DNA of 64,000 nt, taken from Bacillus sp. BA3 (GTDB lineage: Bacteria > Bacillota > Bacilli > Bacillales > DSM-1321). The position numbers were made by a program, and so were the translations under genes. The notes under the pieces are model-generated. The model was given only the letters and a program-made list of their open reading frames with translations. It made no database searches and was not told where the DNA came from. Shown here one piece after another: positions 34,904-44,412 of this stretch; the first letter of the stretch is position 1, and every line of letters starts with the position of its first letter. Location: assembly GCA_002835675.1 (NCBI GenBank), contig PIZR01000004.1:335381-399380 (forward strand), read 5' to 3'.

Positions 34904-35746
34904 TCAAAAGAAATAATCGTCTTGATTGAAAGCATCATATATAGCTTTTCTTTCTTTGAAACCCTGTTCGTCCTTAATCGATACACCAGCTACTAAACTA
35001 TTCAATAATGAGAATAAAACCGGTGCGGTATCGATCGTGGAAGTCCTTGGTGTTGAAATGGGCAGTAAAATGTCAGTGTATTCAGCAATCGGAGCCAGTT
35101 CGGAATCCGTAACCCCAATTACAAATGCACCCGCTTTTTTGGCCATTTCCGTTATTTTCACAGTCTCTTTAACATAGCGGTGAAATGAAATGGCCACAAA
35201 AACGGAATTTTCAGTCATTTTATTCAACAGTAAAAATATATCATCAGTATCAGGGCGATATAAATGAACCTCTTCCCTAACAAGCCTAAGCGTAAAGGTT
35301 AACCAATGTGCTGCCGAAAATGATAAACGGTGTCCGGATATTAAAACATTGTCAGCTGCCGCCAATTTATCGACTGTTTTGGAGAAATCTTCATTTGATA
35401 AATTTTTCATTGTCTTTTCGATGCTGATGATATCCTGCCCCATCACCTGAGCCATGAAGTTTGGCTGACTCGCGGCTTCAAGTTTTGAAGAATGATACTC
35501 ATTCAAACTGCTGCTCTCGTATATCAACTGATTGCGAATAAGCTTTTGAAGCTCAGCATATCCACTTAACCCTAATGAATAGCAAAAGCGGATGATGGTC
35601 GTTTCACTCACCCCAATATCCTTTCCGAGCTTTTGAGCTGAAGTGACTGCAAATGTATGTGAATGCACCAACAAGTATTTTGCTACCTTTTTTTGACCAG
35701 TAGATAAACCAGGGAATACTTCTTTAACTTTTTGCTGTAAATCCAT
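34904..35746 (-). CDS. RpiR/MurR-family regulator of the D-amino acid operon
   Basis: A 280-residue regulator with an N-terminal RpiR helix-turn-helix (about residues 1-75; IGVSETTIIRFCYSLGLSGY) and a C-terminal SIS domain (about 115-250; NVLISGHRLSFSAAHWL and VFVAISFHRYVKE). SIS domains usually bind phosphosugars, but in this setting the ligand may be an amino acid derivative. AGAGGGG precedes the ATG at 35746; an in-frame ATG at 35797 has a poor site. It is the first gene of the operon, 63 bases before the M20 gene, and probably controls it. Confidence 0.87.
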   Translation of the reverse strand: MDLQQKVKEVFPGLSTGQKKVAKYLLVHSHTFAVTSAQKLGKDIGVSETTIIRFCYSLGLSGYAELQKLIRNQLIYESSSLNEYHSSKLEAASQPNFMAQVMGQDIISIEKTMKNLSNEDFSKTVDKLAAADNVLISGHRLSFSAAHWLTFTLRLVREEVHLYRPDTDDIFLLLNKMTENSVFVAISFHRYVKETVKITEMAKKAGAFVIGVTDSELAPIAEYTDILLPISTPRTSTIDTAPVLFSLLNSLVAGVSIKDEQGFKERKAIYDAFNQDDYFF

Positions 35747-35908
35747 AAAACATCCCCTCTGAAACAAGATATGAATCCAAAACTTTTTATATGACAATAT
35801 GAAGTTTTCGCTTCAACAATAATAGAGAGTATTTTATCACAGGACTTTTAATAAAACAATAATATTCTGAATTTTTAATAAAAAAGAAGAAAATGCTTCA
35901 AGCACAAA

Positions 35909-35935
35909 AAACCACGGAGATGGACTCCGTGGTTT
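35909..35935 (-). terminator. Hairpin at the left end of an intergenic repeat element
   Basis: AAACCACGGAG (35909-35919) pairs with CTCCGTGGTTT (35925-35935), followed by TTTTGTG in the leftward direction. It would be a second terminator for the radical SAM gene. Confidence 0.65.
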
Positions 35936-36087
35936 CAGTTTGGCGGCAAAATGGGGTTCAGAGTCCGAATAGTGAGGTGAAGGTCGAATACGGTGTGGTT
36001 TAGGTCGATAAACTTCGTCAACGGCCCAAGACAGTCGGCGGAAAGGGAGCGGATTTCTGAAATCAACTGAACATTTTAAAATAAAAA
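35936..36087 (-). repeat. Composite intergenic repeat with degenerate 21-bp units
   Basis: On the minus strand this stretch holds, in order, TTTCAGAAATCCGCTCCC, TTTCCGCCGACTGTC, CCGTTGACG and then three units starting TATCGACC, TATTCGACC and TATTCGGACTC spaced about 20 bases. The same pieces, differently ordered, make up the array region at 63.27-63.96 kb. Here the element lies between two terminator hairpins downstream of the radical SAM gene. Confidence 0.7.
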
Positions 36088-36127
36088 ACTGTAGGCAAAC
36101 TAAGTTTTCATCGAGTTTGTCTACAGT
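36088..36127 (-). terminator. Terminator of the radical SAM gene
   Basis: ACTGTAGGCAAACT pairs with AGTTTGTCTACAGT with one mismatch; the leftward transcript then has TTTTTATTTT. Related sequence occurs in the right-hand repeats (63.27 and 63.80 kb). Confidence 0.75.
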
Positions 36128-36163
36128 CTGAAACCACGAAATGTACCGGTGGTTTTCCTTCAT

Positions 36164-37045
36164 TTATTTTTTATGACGCTTTGCATAGCCACATCGTTTG
36201 CATAATTCTTCAACTGCACATCTTCTTGAAAAACCATCATACATATTTTTCGCCCGTTCGCCATTTAAAATGTCTTCAAGTGATGTTTCGAATATATTTC
36301 CCAGCGGTATTTTGCCTTCACTATCCAAGCAACAAGGTACGACTGTACCATCCACCAAGATGCCTAATTGATCTCTAAGGGCATAGCAGAAAATATTTTC
36401 ATCGATAATGTCACGGTCCAATTCCGGCCACTCGAATTTTTCGGCCATGTTTATATAAACCCTGTCCCTCAACTTTATATTATTCTTTTGCTGAAGAGCT
36501 TCACTTAAGCGAATGTCCAATGAAAGCTTCTCCTCCAGCATGCTCAGAATATCATCGTTCAGGCCATTACTCGCTTTTAATTCATCCGTATCCATATTCC
36601 ATAAACGAATGGCACAAATCACTTCGCTTTTTTCATTTGCTTCATTTATAAAATCGGCAATATTACTGACATAAGAGTCAAGACTATTGCTCGTATCGTT
36701 TGCCTCAAAGCTATGAAGTGAAATATTCACCTGCCGAAGGGCTTTTTTGGAGAGCAGCTTGTCTTTGACCTTTTGAATCAAGGTACCGTTCGTTGTAATA
36801 TTAACTTTCAGGTCATTTTCAGCACTGATATCCAGGAATGTACCCAAATTTTTATTTAAAAACGGTTCACCCATCAGATGAAAATAAATATGATCGGTGT
36901 GTGGTTTGATTTTCTTGATAACATCCGTAAACCCTTCAGGATCCATGAATTTCAGGGTCCTTTGCAAGCTGGAGCTTGGACAAAAATTACACTTCAAATT
37001 ACATATATTCGTAATTTCCACATAAACTTTCTTAAACTTTCTCAT
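36164..37045 (-). CDS. Radical SAM protein with SPASM-like C-terminus
   Basis: A 293-residue radical SAM enzyme. The cluster motif is CNLKCNFC (Cys15, Cys19, Cys22), followed by HLMGEPFLNK, which resembles the GGE region, and ITTNGTL. The C-terminal part (about 224-293) has FCYALRDQLGILVDGTVVPCCLDSEG, GNIF and then CAVEELCKRCGY, a SPASM-type set of cysteines for extra iron-sulfur clusters. Such enzymes modify peptides or other substrates by radical chemistry. No precursor peptide, transporter or partner is next to it, so the substrate is unknown. Transcribed alone, with a long 3' region containing a repeat element between two terminators. Confidence 0.88.
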   Translation of the reverse strand: MRKFKKVYVEITNICNLKCNFCPSSSLQRTLKFMDPEGFTDVIKKIKPHTDHIYFHLMGEPFLNKNLGTFLDISAENDLKVNITTNGTLIQKVKDKLLSKKALRQVNISLHSFEANDTSNSLDSYVSNIADFINEANEKSEVICAIRLWNMDTDELKASNGLNDDILSMLEEKLSLDIRLSEALQQKNNIKLRDRVYINMAEKFEWPELDRDIIDENIFCYALRDQLGILVDGTVVPCCLDSEGKIPLGNIFETSLEDILNGERAKNMYDGFSRRCAVEELCKRCGYAKRHKK

Positions 37046-37283
37046 TTTCTAATACCCCTACAATCAAGCTTATTGTTTCATTCTGATACTAACTATACTT
37101 GTTAGCTGCTCCTAAATGCAATGAAAACTTCATGGAAGCTGAACGGCTGCCATCATTCCCCACTGGCAGCTAATCCGAAATCCACCATTTCCCGGACAAC
37201 CTTTAAACAAAATCAGAAAAAAACATCTTCTCGAGGTGAAGATGTCTGTAATGCATCCCTTAAGTTTTCCGGTTGTTCCGATC

Positions 37284-37604
37284 TCACTTTCCTTTTTGTT
37301 CCGTGACCTTCAAACTAAGTAATTTTTCATTTTTCAAATCATGTTGTACAGTCACGATGACATTGAACTTCTGACCTTTATTCTCGACCAAAAATTTGAA
37401 ATCGTCTTCGACTAGATTTTTCGCTACTGTTTTTCTGCCCTTATATTCGTAATCGGTAATCTCAACTTCAGGATAATCTGCCTGAACTATTGTAATCGCA
37501 ATCTTTCCGTATTTTTCGTAATCGGGTTTTTGGGCTTGTGCTGAAATGGCCCCTGCTTGCATAATCAAAAAAATACCCATTAGCATCACGATGACTTTCT
37601 TCAA
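37284..37604 (-). CDS. Exported DUF3889 family protein
   Basis: A 106-residue exported protein: signal peptide MKKVIVMLMGIFLIMQAGAISAQA, then a small domain (YGKIAITIVQADYPEVEITDYEYKGRK, with TEQKGK at the end) that I assign to DUF3889, a Bacillaceae family. No enzymatic motif is visible. It is 48 bases downstream of the M14 peptidase gene in the same direction and is probably co-expressed with it. Confidence 0.75.
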   Translation of the reverse strand: MKKVIVMLMGIFLIMQAGAISAQAQKPDYEKYGKIAITIVQADYPEVEITDYEYKGRKTVAKNLVEDDFKFLVENKGQKFNVIVTVQHDLKNEKLLSLKVTEQKGK

Positions 37605-37652
37605 AATCTTTCCTCCTCATACTTTCCGGTTAGTATTATTATGTAAAATTGT

Positions 37653-38621
37653 TCAGTTGTTATGCAGCTGCTTTGCTTCTTTTACAAGCATGATTCCAAC
37701 TAATCGATTCCTCTCCCACTCCTCAGGAAACACAGTCAATGGCGGATTGGTTTCATCCACTAAATAACTAAGTTCAATCGTCATTCCCGGGCGGCGGAAT
37801 TCAGTTATGAACCAATCCGTATATCCGCTTCCTACCGCTTCTTTGTCCGGAAAGGTCAGTTCATATCCAGTCAATTCGGCAGTCTTTTTCGCAATGCCAT
37901 AATCCCTCGCCATATTTTTCCGTTTATTATTGTAATGCCAAAAGATTTCCCGTCCTGAGGTATGATAGGAAACGGCAATAAGGGGATCGATCTTTTTCGT
38001 GAAATCCGTAAGCGCTATAACTTCAGCTGCTTCAAGTGGTTGTCGGCCCTTATAAAATTGATACGTCGGTTTTGTTTCATGACTCATGACTTCTTTCCAT
38101 CCAGCCGGATACTGCCTATTTAAATCAATGCCATTAGCGTTGGCTTTCCACCGGGACCAATTCCTGCTATATCGATTCATTTTCCATACCGCAGCCTTTT
38201 CAAGAACATTTAAGTTGGATAAATCTCCTTGCTGGATGCTGACGCCATCTGGATTCAGCATCGGGATGAACCAGATGCTCACCTCATCCAATGATTCCGT
38301 CCGATATTCCCCAACAGGTTTGCCCGCTCGATATGCGGCTGCATATTCTTCAAGCATGCGCATTAAAAGTTTGGAGCTGAGCCATTCCCGACCATGATGT
38401 GATCCCACCAGCAAAATCGATCTTTTTCCTTTTCCTAACCTGACTGCCTTTATATTTTTTCCCTTTTCAGTTTGTCCGATAATTTGAACGTCCAATTCAT
38501 ACTGCTTTTGGATTCCTTGCAGATCCATTTCCATCTGTTCAGGGGAATACACTTTTGCCGCCAGCGATGGTTCAGGGAAAAAAAGAAGCACCAGTATTCC
38601 AATTACCATTATTTTTCTCAT
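37653..38621 (-). CDS. Exported M14 zinc carboxypeptidase
   Basis: A 322-residue M14-family metallopeptidase with a signal peptide (about residues 1-21). Zinc ligands are the HxxE pair His76/Glu79 in SHHGREW and His220 in VSYHTSG; the catalytic glutamate is Glu283 in TIELSY, and NPDG (123-126) with NGIDLNRQYP (163-172) is typical substrate-binding sequence. It resembles gamma-D-glutamyl-meso-diaminopimelate peptidases but lacks their LysM domains. It likely trims peptides or peptidoglycan stems outside the cell. First of a two-gene unit with the DUF3889 protein. Confidence 0.88.
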   Translation of the reverse strand: MRKIMVIGILVLLFFPEPSLAAKVYSPEQMEMDLQGIQKQYELDVQIIGQTEKGKNIKAVRLGKGKRSILLVGSHHGREWLSSKLLMRMLEEYAAAYRAGKPVGEYRTESLDEVSIWFIPMLNPDGVSIQQGDLSNLNVLEKAAVWKMNRYSRNWSRWKANANGIDLNRQYPAGWKEVMSHETKPTYQFYKGRQPLEAAEVIALTDFTKKIDPLIAVSYHTSGREIFWHYNNKRKNMARDYGIAKKTAELTGYELTFPDKEAVGSGYTDWFITEFRRPGMTIELSYLVDETNPPLTVFPEEWERNRLVGIMLVKEAKQLHNN

Positions 38622-38753
38622 GTACTCACCTTTTATTTTTATTCAGGTAAAAAGCAACAACCGCGTTCCAAATACATCGCCACTTATTGTAAGGAAATGT
38701 TCTGTCATATCTGAACAAAATACAAATAGCTCCTTAATAAGGGGGAGAAGAAC

Positions 38754-38996
38754 ATGAGGATTGCTGATTATGATCAGGCATTGTTTCACACGCACCGTTC
38801 TGATTGGGACAGCTTGTTAGTATTGATGGTTCGAACGAAAGATCACTTTCTTTCAAAAAAAATAGAACATTTTCTGCACGCTTACAGGTTTGAGCATGAT
38901 TATCAAATCGTTCAATCCCAGCTGTATGCACTGCTTCGTTATCTGGATCATGCAGCAGAAAAAACAAGTGATTATTTAAGTGAACTTCCAAGCTAA
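38754..38996 (+). CDS. yhdB: YhdB-like small protein
   Basis: An 80-residue soluble protein rich in His, Asp and aromatic residues (MRIADYDQALFHTHRSDWDS, then LLVLMVRTKDHFLSKKIEHF). I recognise it as the B. subtilis YhdB family, for which no function is known. An AAGGGGGAG-type site precedes the ATG. It neighbours azr, as yhdB does in B. subtilis, though convergently, which supports the assignment. Confidence 0.75.
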   Translation: MRIADYDQALFHTHRSDWDSLLVLMVRTKDHFLSKKIEHFLHAYRFEHDYQIVQSQLYALLRYLDHAAEKTSDYLSELPS

Positions 38997-39093
38997 AATC
39001 AACTATAGTTTTTGCAAAACGGGAAAAATTATACAAGAGGATCGATTTTCGGGGATATAACTTTGGCTGGTGAAACCCTATAAAAACAAGGAA

Positions 39094-39127
39094 GGGTCAG
39101 GTATGTAAATACCTGACCCTCATTTCA
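39094..39127 (-). terminator. Terminator of azr
   Basis: GGGTCAGGTAT (39094-39104) pairs with ATACCTGACCC (39109-39119); TTCCTTGTTTTT follows in the leftward direction. The stem would also stop the convergent yhdB transcript. Confidence 0.85.
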
Positions 39128-39655
39128 TCATTTTTTGATTGTAGCATATGCCGTTGCATACATTTTAAGCTCTTCAATCATACCTTCTACAAGTACTGCA
39201 GATTCTTCAAATAAACCATCATTTTCGTAATCGAAGCAATGCGGATCCAGAACCAATTGTTTGGCGATCACATTTGCATAAAGGCTTCGACCCACTGTCC
39301 TCATGGAATTCAAGGCATTGATCCCGCCTTTTCCTCCGCCGGAAACAGCCAATAGAGCGACTGGTTTATGCGTGAATTGTTCGCTGCTTAGAAAATCCAA
39401 GGCATTTTTCAAGGCTCCGCTCATGGAACCATGATACTCCGGAGTTGTCAGAATTACGCCATCAGCTTCCTCGATGCTTTTCCGAAGTCCTTGAATAACT
39501 TCCAGTTGATATTGTTCACCTTCACCTGAATATAAAGGGATTTCGCTATTGCTTAAATCAATAAGTTCCGCTCCGTATTTCTTGGATATGTAGCGTGAGG
39601 CAATCCCCGTACGCCCTTGTTTACGTGGTGAACCATTAATGATTACTAATTTCAT
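39128..39655 (-). CDS. azr: NADPH-dependent FMN reductase / azoreductase
   Basis: A 175-residue flavodoxin-like reductase with the FMN phosphate-binding NGSPRKQGRTG (about residues 7-17) and TPEYHGSMSGALKNALDFLS (about 76-95), the signature of the NADPH:FMN reductase/Azr family. It reduces azo compounds or quinones with NADPH. It corresponds to B. subtilis azr (yhdA), which is also next to yhdB. Normal length; single gene. Confidence 0.88.
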   Translation of the reverse strand: MKLVIINGSPRKQGRTGIASRYISKKYGAELIDLSNSEIPLYSGEGEQYQLEVIQGLRKSIEEADGVILTTPEYHGSMSGALKNALDFLSSEQFTHKPVALLAVSGGGKGGINALNSMRTVGRSLYANVIAKQLVLDPHCFDYENDGLFEESAVLVEGMIEELKMYATAYATIKK

Positions 39656-39817
39656 GAATTAAACCTCCATTATTCCCCGATGTTTTCCGAGATCAGTCGC
39701 CAATACAGTATACCAAAACCGCAACGGAATTTCCTAGAATTTTGATTTTTCATGCAACTAAAAATCAAAAAAAAAAACGAAAGACCTGAAGAAGTCTTTC
39801 GTTTAGCTTTCATACAT

Positions 39818-41548
39818 TTAAACCAATGCTTCAATCTTGCTCATGAAATCTTCCATGACTCCCGATAACTTGGACTCAGCTTCTTGCATTGATTTACCTT
39901 GGACACCGAAATAGAATTTAATTTTCGGTTCAGTGCCTGAAGGACGCAGGCAAACCCATGTACCATCCTCAAGGAAATACTTCAATACATTTGATTTCGG
40001 AAGCTCGATCAATTCTTCATCATTTGAAAGTAATGTACGCTTCTTGCTGCTTTGGTAATCTTCTTCAACGACTACCGGAATGCCAGCAATTCGGGAAGGA
40101 GGATTTTGACGGAATTGATTCAATATTCCTTGAATCTGTTTCGCTCCCTCAATGCCCTTCAAAGTCAATGAACGCAAACCTTCCAAGTAAAAGCCGTACT
40201 TTTCAAACACATTCAGCAACCCTTCATATAAGGTCAATCCCTGCTTTTTATAATGGGCACAGACCTCGACAGCAAGCACCGCAGCTTGAATGGCATCCTT
40301 ATCACGTGCAAAGTCTTTAATCAGATAACCGTAGCTTTCTTCATATCCGAACAAAAAGCTGCTTTCCCCGCTTTCATGGTACTGATTTATTTTCTCGGCA
40401 ATGAACTTAAACCCGGTAAGTACATCAACCGTCTTCAAGCCATATGACTCGGCAATCGTACGCCCGATTTCTGAAGTGACGATCGTTTTTAAGATGACTC
40501 CATTTTGAGGAATCTTCCCTTTTTCTTTTTTCTGGGACAGTAAATAATCCAGGAAAAGGGCACCTGTTTGATTACCAGTCAGGACAACATATTGGCCCAT
40601 CTCGTCTCTCACGGCAATTCCAAGCCGGTCGGCATCCGGGTCCGTTGCTATCAATAAATCCGCTTCCACCTTGTTACCAAGCTCGATGGCCATTTCAAAT
40701 GCAGCAGGTTCCTCCGGGTTTGGAGACTGAACTGTCGAAAAATCCGGATCTGGCAATTCCTGCTCCTTAACGATATGCAAATTTTGATATCCTAAGCTTT
40801 GCAGTGCCCGCCTGACGGATTTATTTGCCGTTCCATGAAGCGGCGTAAAGACGATTGACACATCTATTTCCTCGGCAAGCTGCGGGCTCTCTGGAACTGT
40901 AAGCAACGCGCGATTATACGCTGCATCCACTTCCTCCCCAACCATTTCGATGAGGCCCTGAAGTTTAAGGACTTCAGCTTCTTCAACCTGAATTTCAAGC
41001 TCGTTTTCAATGGCATTCACGTAGCTGATCACTTGATCCGCCGCATCCGGTGGCAATTGTGCCCCATCTGACCCATAAACCTTGTAACCATTATATTCAG
41101 GCGGATTGTGGCTTGCCGTGATGACGATGCCAGCAAAAGCATTCAGCTCGCGAACCGCAAATGACAATTCTGGAGTTGGACGCAATTCATCGAATAAATA
41201 AGCTTTCACCCCAAATGTTGCCAAGGTCTTAGCTGCTTCCAGTGCAAATTCCGGGGACTTATGCCTTGAATCATAAGCGATCACAGCCCCTCTTCCTTTC
41301 GCTTCTTCCCCAAACGAAGAGATATATTGAGCCAACCCAACCGTTGCCTTCCTTACCGTATAAACATTCATCCGGTTCGTTCCCGCTCCGATTTCCCCGC
41401 GCATTCCGCCTGTTCCAAACTCTAAATTTTTATAAAAGGCATCTTCGAGTTGTGCTTCATCCCGCTGCATTTCCTCAAGGAGGACACGTAATTCCCCATT
41501 TAAATTCTGGTACCCTGCCCAAGTGGTGTATAAAGATTTCCAATCCAT
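39818..41548 (-). CDS. pgcA: Phosphoglucomutase/phosphomannomutase
   Basis: A 576-residue alpha-D-phosphohexomutase. The phosphoserine loop [13 protein letters not shown] is at about residues 143-155, the metal loop DPDADRLG at about 302-309, the sugar loop GYEESYGY near 403-410 and the phosphate-binding [12 protein letters not shown] near the C-terminus. It interconverts glucose-6-phosphate and glucose-1-phosphate for wall teichoic acid and glycolipid synthesis. Two ATGs compete: GGGAGGAG abuts the one at 41557 and lies nine bases before the one at 41548, which is chosen. Preceded by yhcX in the same direction, with a hairpin between. Confidence 0.93.
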   Translation of the reverse strand: MDWKSLYTTWAGYQNLNGELRVLLEEMQRDEAQLEDAFYKNLEFGTGGMRGEIGAGTNRMNVYTVRKATVGLAQYISSFGEEAKGRGAVIAYDSRHKSPEFALEAAKTLATFGVKAYLFDELRPTPELSFAVRELNAFAGIVITASHNPPEYNGYKVYGSDGAQLPPDAADQVISYVNAIENELEIQVEEAEVLKLQGLIEMVGEEVDAAYNRALLTVPESPQLAEEIDVSIVFTPLHGTANKSVRRALQSLGYQNLHIVKEQELPDPDFSTVQSPNPEEPAAFEMAIELGNKVEADLLIATDPDADRLGIAVRDEMGQYVVLTGNQTGALFLDYLLSQKKEKGKIPQNGVILKTIVTSEIGRTIAESYGLKTVDVLTGFKFIAEKINQYHESGESSFLFGYEESYGYLIKDFARDKDAIQAAVLAVEVCAHYKKQGLTLYEGLLNVFEKYGFYLEGLRSLTLKGIEGAKQIQGILNQFRQNPPSRIAGIPVVVEEDYQSSKKRTLLSNDEELIELPKSNVLKYFLEDGTWVCLRPSGTEPKIKFYFGVQGKSMQEAESKLSGVMEDFMSKIEALV

Positions 41549-41638
41549 CTCCAACATCTCCTCCCAAACGCCTCATATTTGTAATTATTATGTATCTACC
41601 TTACATATACAAAATTATCACATTTATTCCAATAAATG

Positions 41639-41690
41639 AAGCTCGTAATGAAAAGAACCGAATCTAGCATTCTTCACATCACGAGCTCGT
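41639..41690 (-). terminator. Hairpin between yhcX and pgcA
   Basis: GAAGCTCGTAATG (41639-41651) pairs imperfectly with CATCACGAGCTC (41677-41688) just after the yhcX stop in the leftward direction; the T-tail is weak. Confidence 0.5.
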
Positions 41691-41698
41691 TTACCTCT

Positions 41699-43246
41699 TT
41701 ATTTTTGGCCATCTTTGTAATGCAGATGGTAAATATCATGGCGGCGATCTTTCAATTGCTTTACAGTACCAGACTGACGCTCCCGCCTTAAGATTTCCAA
41801 ATCGACATCGCCAATCAGGACCATCTCAAGGTTCGGGCTGGTTTCCCCGACTATGCCGTCACGCGCAAATTCGAAATCCGATGGAGAGAAGATTGCCGAT
41901 TGGGCATATTGGATATCCATATTTTCCGTTTGCGGAAGATTTCCGACCGTTCCGGAAATGACAGTATAAATTTGGTTTTCGACTGCACGGGCCTGGGCAC
42001 AATAACGAACTCGCAGATAGCCTTGCCTGTCTTCTGTACAAAATGGAGTGAATATGATTTTGGCTCCCATGTCGGTAGCAATCCGGGCGAGTTCCGGAAA
42101 CTCAATATCATAACAAATTTGTATCGCAATTTTTCCACAATCCGTATCAAAGACACGAACGCGGTCACCTGCGTTAATACCCCACCATTTTCTTTCATTC
42201 GGTGTGATATGAATTTTATATTGCTTTTCAATCGTCCCATCGCGACGGAATAAATAAGCGATATTATAGATATTGTCATCATCTTCTTTAACGAAGTGGG
42301 AACCGCCGATGATATTGACGTTATACCTTACAGCTAAAGTGGTAAACAATTCAATGTATTGCTCCGTGAAATCCGACAGTTTCCGGACAGCCAAGCTTGG
42401 TGATCTTTCATTCAAGAAAGACATCAGCTGGGTGGTGAACAATTCCGGGAACACGGCGAAATCCGCATTAGCATCCGAAGCAACATCGGTGAAATATTCG
42501 ACTTGGTTAGCGAAATCTTCGAATGAATCGATTTTACGCAGCATGTATTGCACGACGCAGATACGTACCGGCTCTGATGTTTTATAATAACGTTTTGTTT
42601 TCGGCTGATAATCGACGTTATTCCACTCCATGAGAGTAGCATACTTATTCGATTGCAGATCATCAGGCAAGTAATTCGGATTGATCCTCATAAGCGTGAA
42701 CCCATTTAAAAGCTGGAATGAAAGAACCGGATCATATATTTTATGCAATTGCACTTCTTTCACATATTCCCTTGGTAATAGTTCTTCCGCATGTTTATGG
42801 TAATTGGGGATCCTTCCCCCGATAATGATGCTTTTTAAATTCAAATGGGCAACAAGCTCTTTCCTTGAATCATATAATCTTTGGCCAATTTTCATCCTGC
42901 GGAATTCAGGATGGACCATGACCTCGATTCCATATAAATTATAACCGTCTGGATTATGATTCGTGATGTACCCATTATCGGTTACATCATCCCATGTATG
43001 GCGGTCATCATATTCGTCAAAATTAATAATGAGACTGGAACATGAGCCAATCACTTTTCCATCATATTCAGCCACAAACTGTCCTTCTGGAAAAATCGCC
43101 AGATGGCTCTCAAGCTGATCTCGCTTCCAGGGAACCATTCCAGGAAAGCAACTCGACTGCAAAGCAATTATTTCATCTATGTCTCCTAGCCTCATATTAC
43201 GTATTTCCATTATTTTTTCATATTTATGCAGGTCCAAATTGGGCAT
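41699..43246 (-). CDS. yhcX: GNAT/carbon-nitrogen hydrolase fusion protein, YhcX family
   Basis: A 515-residue two-domain protein. Residues about 15-210 form a GNAT N-acetyltransferase domain (GIEVMVHPEFRRMKIGQRLYD is the acetyl-CoA region). Residues about 225-505 form a nitrilase-superfamily domain with Glu in AVFPELFT, Lys in KQYKIHITP and Cys in IQICYDIEFPE. Both active sites look complete. It matches B. subtilis YhcX in length and order; the substrate is not established to my knowledge. AAAGGAG lies 11 bases before the ATG. Confidence 0.9.
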   Translation of the reverse strand: MPNLDLHKYEKIMEIRNMRLGDIDEIIALQSSCFPGMVPWKRDQLESHLAIFPEGQFVAEYDGKVIGSCSSLIINFDEYDDRHTWDDVTDNGYITNHNPDGYNLYGIEVMVHPEFRRMKIGQRLYDSRKELVAHLNLKSIIIGGRIPNYHKHAEELLPREYVKEVQLHKIYDPVLSFQLLNGFTLMRINPNYLPDDLQSNKYATLMEWNNVDYQPKTKRYYKTSEPVRICVVQYMLRKIDSFEDFANQVEYFTDVASDANADFAVFPELFTTQLMSFLNERSPSLAVRKLSDFTEQYIELFTTLAVRYNVNIIGGSHFVKEDDDNIYNIAYLFRRDGTIEKQYKIHITPNERKWWGINAGDRVRVFDTDCGKIAIQICYDIEFPELARIATDMGAKIIFTPFCTEDRQGYLRVRYCAQARAVENQIYTVISGTVGNLPQTENMDIQYAQSAIFSPSDFEFARDGIVGETSPNLEMVLIGDVDLEILRRERQSGTVKQLKDRRHDIYHLHYKDGQK

Positions 43247-43436
43247 TTTTCCTCAGACTCCTTTAATCTCTTCATAAGAATTATACCCCTTATTCAAAAA
43301 TTAAAACAACTGAACCTACCCATGGATTACAAATAAAAACATTCTGAATGTCCGTTAAAAGAATATATATTTTACATACGCGGTCCTTACATACTATACT
43401 TTTCATGAGAGTAAAAAGAGATGGGGAAGAGGAACC

Positions 43437-43874
43437 ATGAACAATACAAAACGCAGTGTGGAAAACTTATTATTTGTAGCCTGGGCTGCTTCCATCATTG
43501 CTATGTTTGGAAGCTTATATTTTTCTGAAATCAAGCAATATGAACCTTGTGTCCTCTGTTGGTATCAGCGGATCATCATGTATCCCTTTACGATCATTTT
43601 AGGAATTGCAATCATTCGAAAAGATTATTGGATCAGCTTTTATACGATGATATTATCCGCTATCGGTGCATTCATTTCCACGTACCATTACTTGATACAA
43701 AAGGTTTCATTCTTTTCTGACCACACCCTTGCATGTGGAAGGGTTCCATGTACAGGTCAATATATAAACGTATTTGGTTTCATCACCATCCCGTTCCTAG
43801 CCTTGACTGCATTCATCATTATTTTCATATGCAGTTACATCATATGGACAAGATCCAAGGAGGTTGCAGCTTAA
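43437..43874 (+). CDS. bdbC: DsbB-like disulfide oxidoreductase BdbC
   Basis: A 145-residue membrane protein with four helices and the two redox pairs of the DsbB family: Cys38/Cys41 (CVLC) and Cys100/Cys105 (CGRVPC). It passes electrons from extracytoplasmic thiol oxidases to the quinone pool. GGGGAAGAGG precedes the ATG. The stop codon shares a base with the start of a thioredoxin-like gene, so the pair forms an oxidase/partner operon, comparable with BdbC and its thiol partner in Bacillus. Confidence 0.92.
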   Translation: MNNTKRSVENLLFVAWAASIIAMFGSLYFSEIKQYEPCVLCWYQRIIMYPFTIILGIAIIRKDYWISFYTMILSAIGAFISTYHYLIQKVSFFSDHTLACGRVPCTGQYINVFGFITIPFLALTAFIIIFICSYIIWTRSKEVAA

Positions 43875-44344
43875 TGAAGAAAATGGCTATATTTTTAGTG
43901 ATAATCGTCGCGATATTTGTCCTGCTGGGCGTTTTTACAAACTTGAAAAAAGAAGAAAAATCAAAAGGAAATCCATACGGTAAGGATAAGCTTAAACCCG
44001 CTACTGTCGATCAGCTGGATGACCCCAATTATCAAAACTTGATCCTGCCTGAAGAATTGGAGCAGGACCTCCAGGATAATGAAGATGTGACCGTTTACTT
44101 CTATAGTCCTGAGTGCCCGCATTGTCAAAAAACCACGCCAATCGTGGCTCCTTTGGCAGAAAAGCTGGGAATCGATCTAGTTCAATACAATCTTTTGGAG
44201 TTTGAACAAGGATGGAGCGATTATGGCATCAAAAGCACACCGACCATCGTTCACTATAATAATGGCAAAGAACAAGAACGGATCGTTGGCTATAATGATG
44301 AGGAAACGTTCGAGAAATGGTTCAAGGACCACGATATTAATTAA
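43874..44344 (+). CDS. Membrane-anchored thioredoxin-like protein, partner of BdbC
   Basis: A 156-residue protein with an N-terminal membrane anchor (about residues 4-22) and a thioredoxin domain outside the membrane: active site SPECPHCQK with Cys81/Cys84, and a cis-proline loop in KSTPTIVHY. The CPHC centre is the DsbA type, so it is likely an oxidase re-oxidised by BdbC. A longer frame from 43733 runs inside bdbC and has no support; CAAGGAGG stands ten bases before the ATG at 43874. The start overlaps the bdbC stop (TAATG). It ends at a strong terminator. Confidence 0.88.
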   Translation: MKKMAIFLVIIVAIFVLLGVFTNLKKEEKSKGNPYGKDKLKPATVDQLDDPNYQNLILPEELEQDLQDNEDVTVYFYSPECPHCQKTTPIVAPLAEKLGIDLVQYNLLEFEQGWSDYGIKSTPTIVHYNNGKEQERIVGYNDEETFEKWFKDHDIN

Positions 44345-44355
44345 GGATGGAAAAA

Positions 44356-44409
44356 ATGAGCCGGCCCTAACGGAAATGCTTCTCCCGTTATAGCCGGCTC
44401 ATTTTTTTT
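44356..44409 (+). terminator. Terminator of the bdbC operon
   Basis: AATGAGCCGGC and GCCGGCTCATT pair around an inner stem CTAACGG/CCGTTA, followed by seven or more T residues. It may also stop the convergent yhcU transcript. Confidence 0.85.
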
Positions 44410-44412
44410 GCC

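Noticed and set aside
43733-43873. Longer start for the thioredoxin-like protein, inside bdbC
   Set aside because: The extra residues are a frame-shifted reading of bdbC; a good ribosome binding site and the membrane anchor follow the ATG at 43874.
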